DNA from: Bacillus sp. AFS037270
GTDB taxonomy: Bacteria > Bacillota > Bacilli > Bacillales_B > DSM-18226
Assembly (NCBI RefSeq): GCF_002585305.1
Contig: NZ_NUNF01000014.1
Span: 72,630-136,629, forward strand
Direction of reading: 5' to 3'
DNA: 64,000 nucleotides
Under the pieces are notes generated by a model that did no database searches, was not told where the DNA came from, and saw only the letters and a list, made by a program, of their open reading frames with translations. Both the position numbers and the translations under genes were made by a program. Below, piece after piece: positions 60,910 through 64,000 of this stretch (its first letter is position 1; each line of letters opens with the position of its first letter).

Positions 60910-61049
60910 CAATAAGGTTTCATTCGGTCGTGCAGATTTTGGATCGATTGGACCACCAGATCTAACTTCGACTCAATCCGGTAAGCAGATAGTGGGTGAC
61001 CACAATGGAGGATCCTACTTCGCTAATAAGTGGTATGGATTTGTCCAAG
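60910..61049 (-). pseudogene. yvrJ pseudogene (element copy C)
   Basis: RBS AAAGGAGTG and a TTG start are kept, but a one-base deletion in CTTTACC (now CTTACC) shifts the frame after ...VTHYLL, and GFPI reads GSSI. Beyond the shift the sequence still aligns to the end. Confidence 0.8.
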
Positions 61050-61215
61050 AGTGTTCACTCCTTTCACCTAAAGGCATGGTTGCGAAGCAGAAGAACCGTC
61101 CCCGTGCTTCCACAGTGTTCTTTTATTGACTTGGATAAATATGGACACTAAAATGTAACAGATAACACACTTATAGGAGTGTGAAAATAGATATCAGAGG
61201 GAAGTGGAATCCGAA

Positions 61216-62649
61216 ATGAAGCAATATAATACCCGTGCCATCATGTCATCGCTGCTTATCTGCGGTTTCGTTGGCATGTTCAGTGAGACGGCTCTCAACA
61301 TTGCGATTAGTAATTTAATGGTCGTGTTTCAAATATCGGCAGCTACCGCACAGTGGTTGACCACCGGGTTCCTTCTTACTCTCGGCATTTTGATGCCGAT
61401 GACTGGGTTGCTCCTGCAATGGTTTACGACGAGGCAATTGTTTATCGGTTCGCTGGCGAGCTCGATTGCAGGCACATTGGTTGCGGCGCTTGCGGTCAAT
61501 TTCGAAATGCTTATGGTCGCTCGTGTTCTTCAGGCGGCCGGCATGGGCCTATTGATTCCGCTCATGTTCAATACGATCCTCGTTGTATATCCACCGGAGA
61601 AGCGCGGGGCGGCGATGGGATTCGTCGGACTTGTGATTATGTTCGCACCAGCGATTGGTCCGACCGTTGCAGGTCTTCTAATTGAATATTTAACATGGCA
61701 CTACATCTTCTGGCTCTCTCTGCCGTTTTTAGTGATAGGGCTGTTGGTAGGGATGAAGTATTTGGAAAATGTTACTGAAGTCACGAAACCTCGAATCGAT
61801 CTACTTTCGGTCGTATTATCAACGATCGGCTTCGGAGGTGTGGTCTTTGGCTTTAGCAAGGCGGGCGAAGGGGTTGATGGCTGGTCCAACCCAGCTGTTA
61901 TCTATCCCATCGTCATCGGGCTGGCGGCACTTGTACTGTTCACTCTCCGGCAGGTGTTTATGCATGAGCCGATGATGGATCTTGGTGTCTTTAGGTATCC
62001 AATGTATATCGTGGGACTGCTTATGGTACTTTCTTGTATGATGATTATCTTGTCAAGCATGATTATTCTGCCCATGTTCCTTCAAAACGGAATGAAACTT
62101 TCGGCATTTACGGCTGGACTGATGCTGTTGCCGGGCAGTGCGCTAAACGGCATTCTATCGCCGCGTATGGGGAGTTTGTTCGACAAATATGGGCCGAAGT
62201 GGCTTGTTATTTCCGGCCTCGTCGTCGTCGCGATCATGTTATGGCTTCTCTCCAGTATATCGCCTTCATCTTCGATTGCATTTATCGTCGCTTTGCATAT
62301 CGGACTAATGGTCGGGATTTCTATGGTCTGGATGCCGGCTCAGACGAACGGCCTGAACCAGCTGCCGCCGGAGCTTTACCCACACGGTACGGCAGTCATG
62401 AACACGCTGCAACAGGTTGCGGGTGCGATCGGAACAACGATTGCGATCATCATTCTAACGAGCGGTATGGAGAAGTATATGCACGCATCCCCTGCTCCAA
62501 CCAAACCGGCCGAGATGGCTAACGCCATGACGTTCGGCTCACAGAACGTGTTCTTGTTTGCATTGATTGTAACGCTGATCAGTCTGGTCATTGCGTTTTT
62601 TATCCGCCGGGTCATCGTCCATCATGCGGCGATGAATTCTCTGCATTAA
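61216..62649 (+). CDS. MFS multidrug efflux transporter (DHA2, EmrB/LmrB-like, 14 helices)
   Basis: The product of about 477 residues has fourteen predicted helices. DHA2 features are ETALNIAISNLMVVFQISAATAQWLTTGFLL, LGILMPMTGLL, ARVLQAAGMGLLIPLMFNTIL and GAAMGFVGLVIMFAPAIGPTVAGLLIEYLTWHYIF (motif C-type PAIGPTVAG). It exports drugs or toxic compounds with proton exchange. Base composition is clearly richer in G+C (many CG-ending codons, long alternative frames) than neighbouring genes, suggesting acquisition from another lineage. The start is ATG 61216 or GTG 61204; AGAGGGA lies just upstream. Confidence 0.9.
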   Translation: MKQYNTRAIMSSLLICGFVGMFSETALNIAISNLMVVFQISAATAQWLTTGFLLTLGILMPMTGLLLQWFTTRQLFIGSLASSIAGTLVAALAVNFEMLMVARVLQAAGMGLLIPLMFNTILVVYPPEKRGAAMGFVGLVIMFAPAIGPTVAGLLIEYLTWHYIFWLSLPFLVIGLLVGMKYLENVTEVTKPRIDLLSVVLSTIGFGGVVFGFSKAGEGVDGWSNPAVIYPIVIGLAALVLFTLRQVFMHEPMMDLGVFRYPMYIVGLLMVLSCMMIILSSMIILPMFLQNGMKLSAFTAGLMLLPGSALNGILSPRMGSLFDKYGPKWLVISGLVVVAIMLWLLSSISPSSSIAFIVALHIGLMVGISMVWMPAQTNGLNQLPPELYPHGTAVMNTLQQVAGAIGTTIAIIILTSGMEKYMHASPAPTKPAEMANAMTFGSQNVFLFALIVTLISLVIAFFIRRVIVHHAAMNSLH

Positions 62650-62654
62650 TAGTG

Positions 62655-62703
62655 GCACGGGGACGGTTCTCATGCTTCGGAAGCGTGAGAACCGTCCCTG
62701 TGC
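62655..62703. repeat. solo REP hairpin (joined ends of the yvrJ element, no cargo)
   Basis: GCACGGGGACGGTTCTCATG at 62655-62674, extended by CTTC, pairs over 24 bases (two G:U) with 62680-62703. It is followed by CTTTTTAC, so it also looks like the terminator between the convergent transporter and amidase genes. The arms are the two ends of the repeat element brought together. Confidence 0.85.
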
Positions 62704-62710
62704 TTCCTTT

Positions 62711-63892
62711 TTACTTTGATTGGAAATAATCAAGTAATCCTAGGTAGATTCCTTCGGCAACGTTATTACGGAAATGAGGACTTTCAACGATGGAGTCATC
62801 TTGTTGATTGGATAGGAAGCCGAGTTCTATTAGAGTAGCTGGTTGTTTGTTGTTTCGGAGAACACCCAGGTTGTTGAATCTTGTTCCAAGGTTAGTTAAT
62901 TTTGTTTCTTTGGCCACCTGATTTATGATAGCTGTGGCTAATTGGTTACTGGATTTTTGATAGAAAAAATCAGTTATGCCATTAACCAATGGGTCGTTGG
63001 ACCAATTGTAATGAAAACTTATAAACGCATCTGCGTGGTTTTGGTTGGAGACATTCGCGCGTTGCTCTAAGGGGATATACATATCGTTAGTTCGCGTCAA
63101 AATGACTTGGGCCCCTGCAGCTTCAAGTTTTTGTTTAACCACTTCCACTGTTGGCAAGTTCAATGATTTTTCAGGTGTGCCTGCAATACTTGTTGTTCCC
63201 TTATCCTTCCCTCCATGTCCTGGATCGAGCACAATGGTTTTTCCTTTCAAGGATTCCTGACTATTTGGCATAATCCCGGTTTGATTGGATGGGGTATTCA
63301 TGGGAGCATCTGAAGCCTTGGCTATATTTGCTTCTGTTGTATTACCTGTATTCTTTTTCGCTGTTTGGGCTGCGGATTGTGTGTGATGGTTGCTAGGTGT
63401 ATCTTTAGCGATGTAATGTTCGTTCACCCACCCGCTCAAACCAGAAGGAGAGACAATTTTGGCCCATCCAGCTTGTTCCGAGTGGATGGTTATTTTTGTG
63501 CCCGCTTTTAAATAACCTACGACACTACTAGAGACACTTGGACGTTCCCGGACGTTTAACGAAAAGGTTTCTATGGTCCCGCTGATTTCTTCAGTCGAAG
63601 TTATGTAGGCGTCATACACCCAGCCAGTTTGGTTGTTTATTAGTTTAATTTGATCCCAATCATTCCGTTTTTGTAGGATTTCAAATGTATCTCCTTGATG
63701 AATGCGGCTAATTATCTTACTTGAAATATCGGCAGATTCCCGGACATTAAGCGTAGGTACAGTGACCGTGACCCGAGAAGTAGCATTATCTGCATTAGCT
63801 GTCTGCTGATTATTCAAGAAGGGGACTGTAATGACACTAAGGATCGTCAGAAATTTAATTAGGCCATTGTTCCGTAATTTAGATGATAGCAT
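62711..63892 (-). CDS. N-acetylmuramoyl-L-alanine amidase with two SH3b domains (Amidase_3)
   Basis: The 393-residue secreted protein has a signal peptide (about residues 1-34), SH3b domain 1 (about 38-98: VPTLNVRESADISSKIISRI, GWVYDAYI), SH3b domain 2 (about 105-165: TFSLNVRERPSVSSSVVGYL, GWVNEHYIA), a low-complexity linker, and a zinc amidase domain: IVLDPGHGGKDKGT, EKSLNL (Glu), ADAFISFHYNWS (His) and TLIELGFLSNQQD (catalytic Glu). It cleaves the MurNAc-L-Ala bond in peptidoglycan; the SH3b domains bind the wall. GGAGGTTGC precedes the ATG. Confidence 0.94.
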   Translation of the reverse strand: MLSSKLRNNGLIKFLTILSVITVPFLNNQQTANADNATSRVTVTVPTLNVRESADISSKIISRIHQGDTFEILQKRNDWDQIKLINNQTGWVYDAYITSTEEISGTIETFSLNVRERPSVSSSVVGYLKAGTKITIHSEQAGWAKIVSPSGLSGWVNEHYIAKDTPSNHHTQSAAQTAKKNTGNTTEANIAKASDAPMNTPSNQTGIMPNSQESLKGKTIVLDPGHGGKDKGTTSIAGTPEKSLNLPTVEVVKQKLEAAGAQVILTRTNDMYIPLEQRANVSNQNHADAFISFHYNWSNDPLVNGITDFFYQKSSNQLATAIINQVAKETKLTNLGTRFNNLGVLRNNKQPATLIELGFLSNQQDDSIVESPHFRNNVAEGIYLGLLDYFQSK

Positions 63893-63977
63893 TTTAGCAA
63901 CCTCCCTGTTTTTTAAACTCTAAAACTAGCATTGACAGATTTTGATAAAATAATAATCCAATTTTTAAGAAAATTAG

Positions 63978-64000
63978 GAAAGCAGAGGGACGGTTCTCAT
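63978..64000. repeat. REP end at the window edge
   Basis: GGAAAGCAGAGGGACGGTTC followed by TCAT is the left end of another copy of the yvrJ element family, cut off by the window end. Confidence 0.7.

Larger units (their letters stand above)
60674..61115. repeat. REP-bounded yvrJ element, copy C (interrupted)
   Basis: The left end AAAGCATGGGGACGGTTCTT at 60675 and the right end AGAAGAACCGTCCCCGTGCTTCC near 61112 are those of the family. About 190 bases of unrelated sequence, including a large hairpin, lie after the left end before similarity with the other copies resumes near 60872 (GTCATGCTCC). The yvrJ frame inside is dead. Confidence 0.8.

Noticed and set aside
62034..62522. 162-codon frame inside the MFS transporter gene, and other long frames there
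   Set aside because: Shadow frames caused by the high G+C of the transporter gene; low-complexity, Arg/Cys/His-rich translation.
32151..62703. A CRISPR array as explanation for the recurring GGGGACGGTTCT motifs
   Set aside because: Copies are kilobases apart, are inverted-repeat ends, and show no regular spacing or spacers.

Overview
The window looks like a chromosomal segment of a low-GC Bacillaceae (Bacillus/Neobacillus-like). The evidence is AGGAGG-type ribosome binding sites, frequent TTG/GTG starts, U-rich intrinsic terminators, a ComK-family regulator, a CapA/CapB/YwqE-type tyrosine phosphorylation module, an EAR-type leader RNA and YvrJ/DUF1659/DUF2922 small proteins. I cannot name the species from sequence alone.

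Layout. (1) 1-5.7 kb: the 3' end of a UDP-GlcNAc 2-epimerase gene, two closely related membrane-anchored SGNH hydrolases, a UMP kinase and an LCP ligase. (2) 6.0-28.3 kb: a Wzy-type exopolysaccharide locus. Its parts are chain-length/tyrosine kinase/phosphatase regulators, an EAR-like RNA followed by an intrinsic terminator, galU, the initiating sugar transferase, five GT4 glycosyltransferases, Wzy and Wzx, an acyltransferase, and nucleotide-sugar genes for GDP-mannose (manC, pgcA-type mutase, manA) and UDP-glucuronate (ugd). Two places, downstream of mnaA and downstream of pgcA, carry a decayed second copy of the gene's 3' end plus terminator. These bracket an insertion that contains one member of a paralogue pair. 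(3) 28.3-40 kb: accessory genes, including a frameshifted VanZ-like gene, a processive GT2, an Xre regulator, ComK, the DUF1659-DUF2922-YvrJ trio, a TnpB-like nuclease with a probable guide-RNA region, and an L,D-transpeptidase. (4) 40.2-49 kb: a complete AI-2 uptake and processing locus (lsrK and lsrR divergent from lsrACDBF), with a cupin gene where lsrG might be expected. (5) 49-64 kb: small membrane and surface proteins, an MMPL exporter, an HxlR-linked oxidoreductase operon, an acetyltransferase, a compositionally distinct MFS exporter and a cell-wall amidase.

The most unusual signal is a dispersed element of about 250 bp bounded by inverted repeats built on GGGGACGGTTCT/AGAACCGTCCCC. 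Read on the minus strand it encodes a 45-residue YvrJ-family peptide. One copy is intact and lies next to DUF1659-DUF2922, two are full-length pseudogenes, one is truncated, one is a solo hairpin with no cargo, and two are end fragments. Further dispersed non-coding repeats, one centred on a TetR-operator-like palindrome, fill the longer gene-free stretches.
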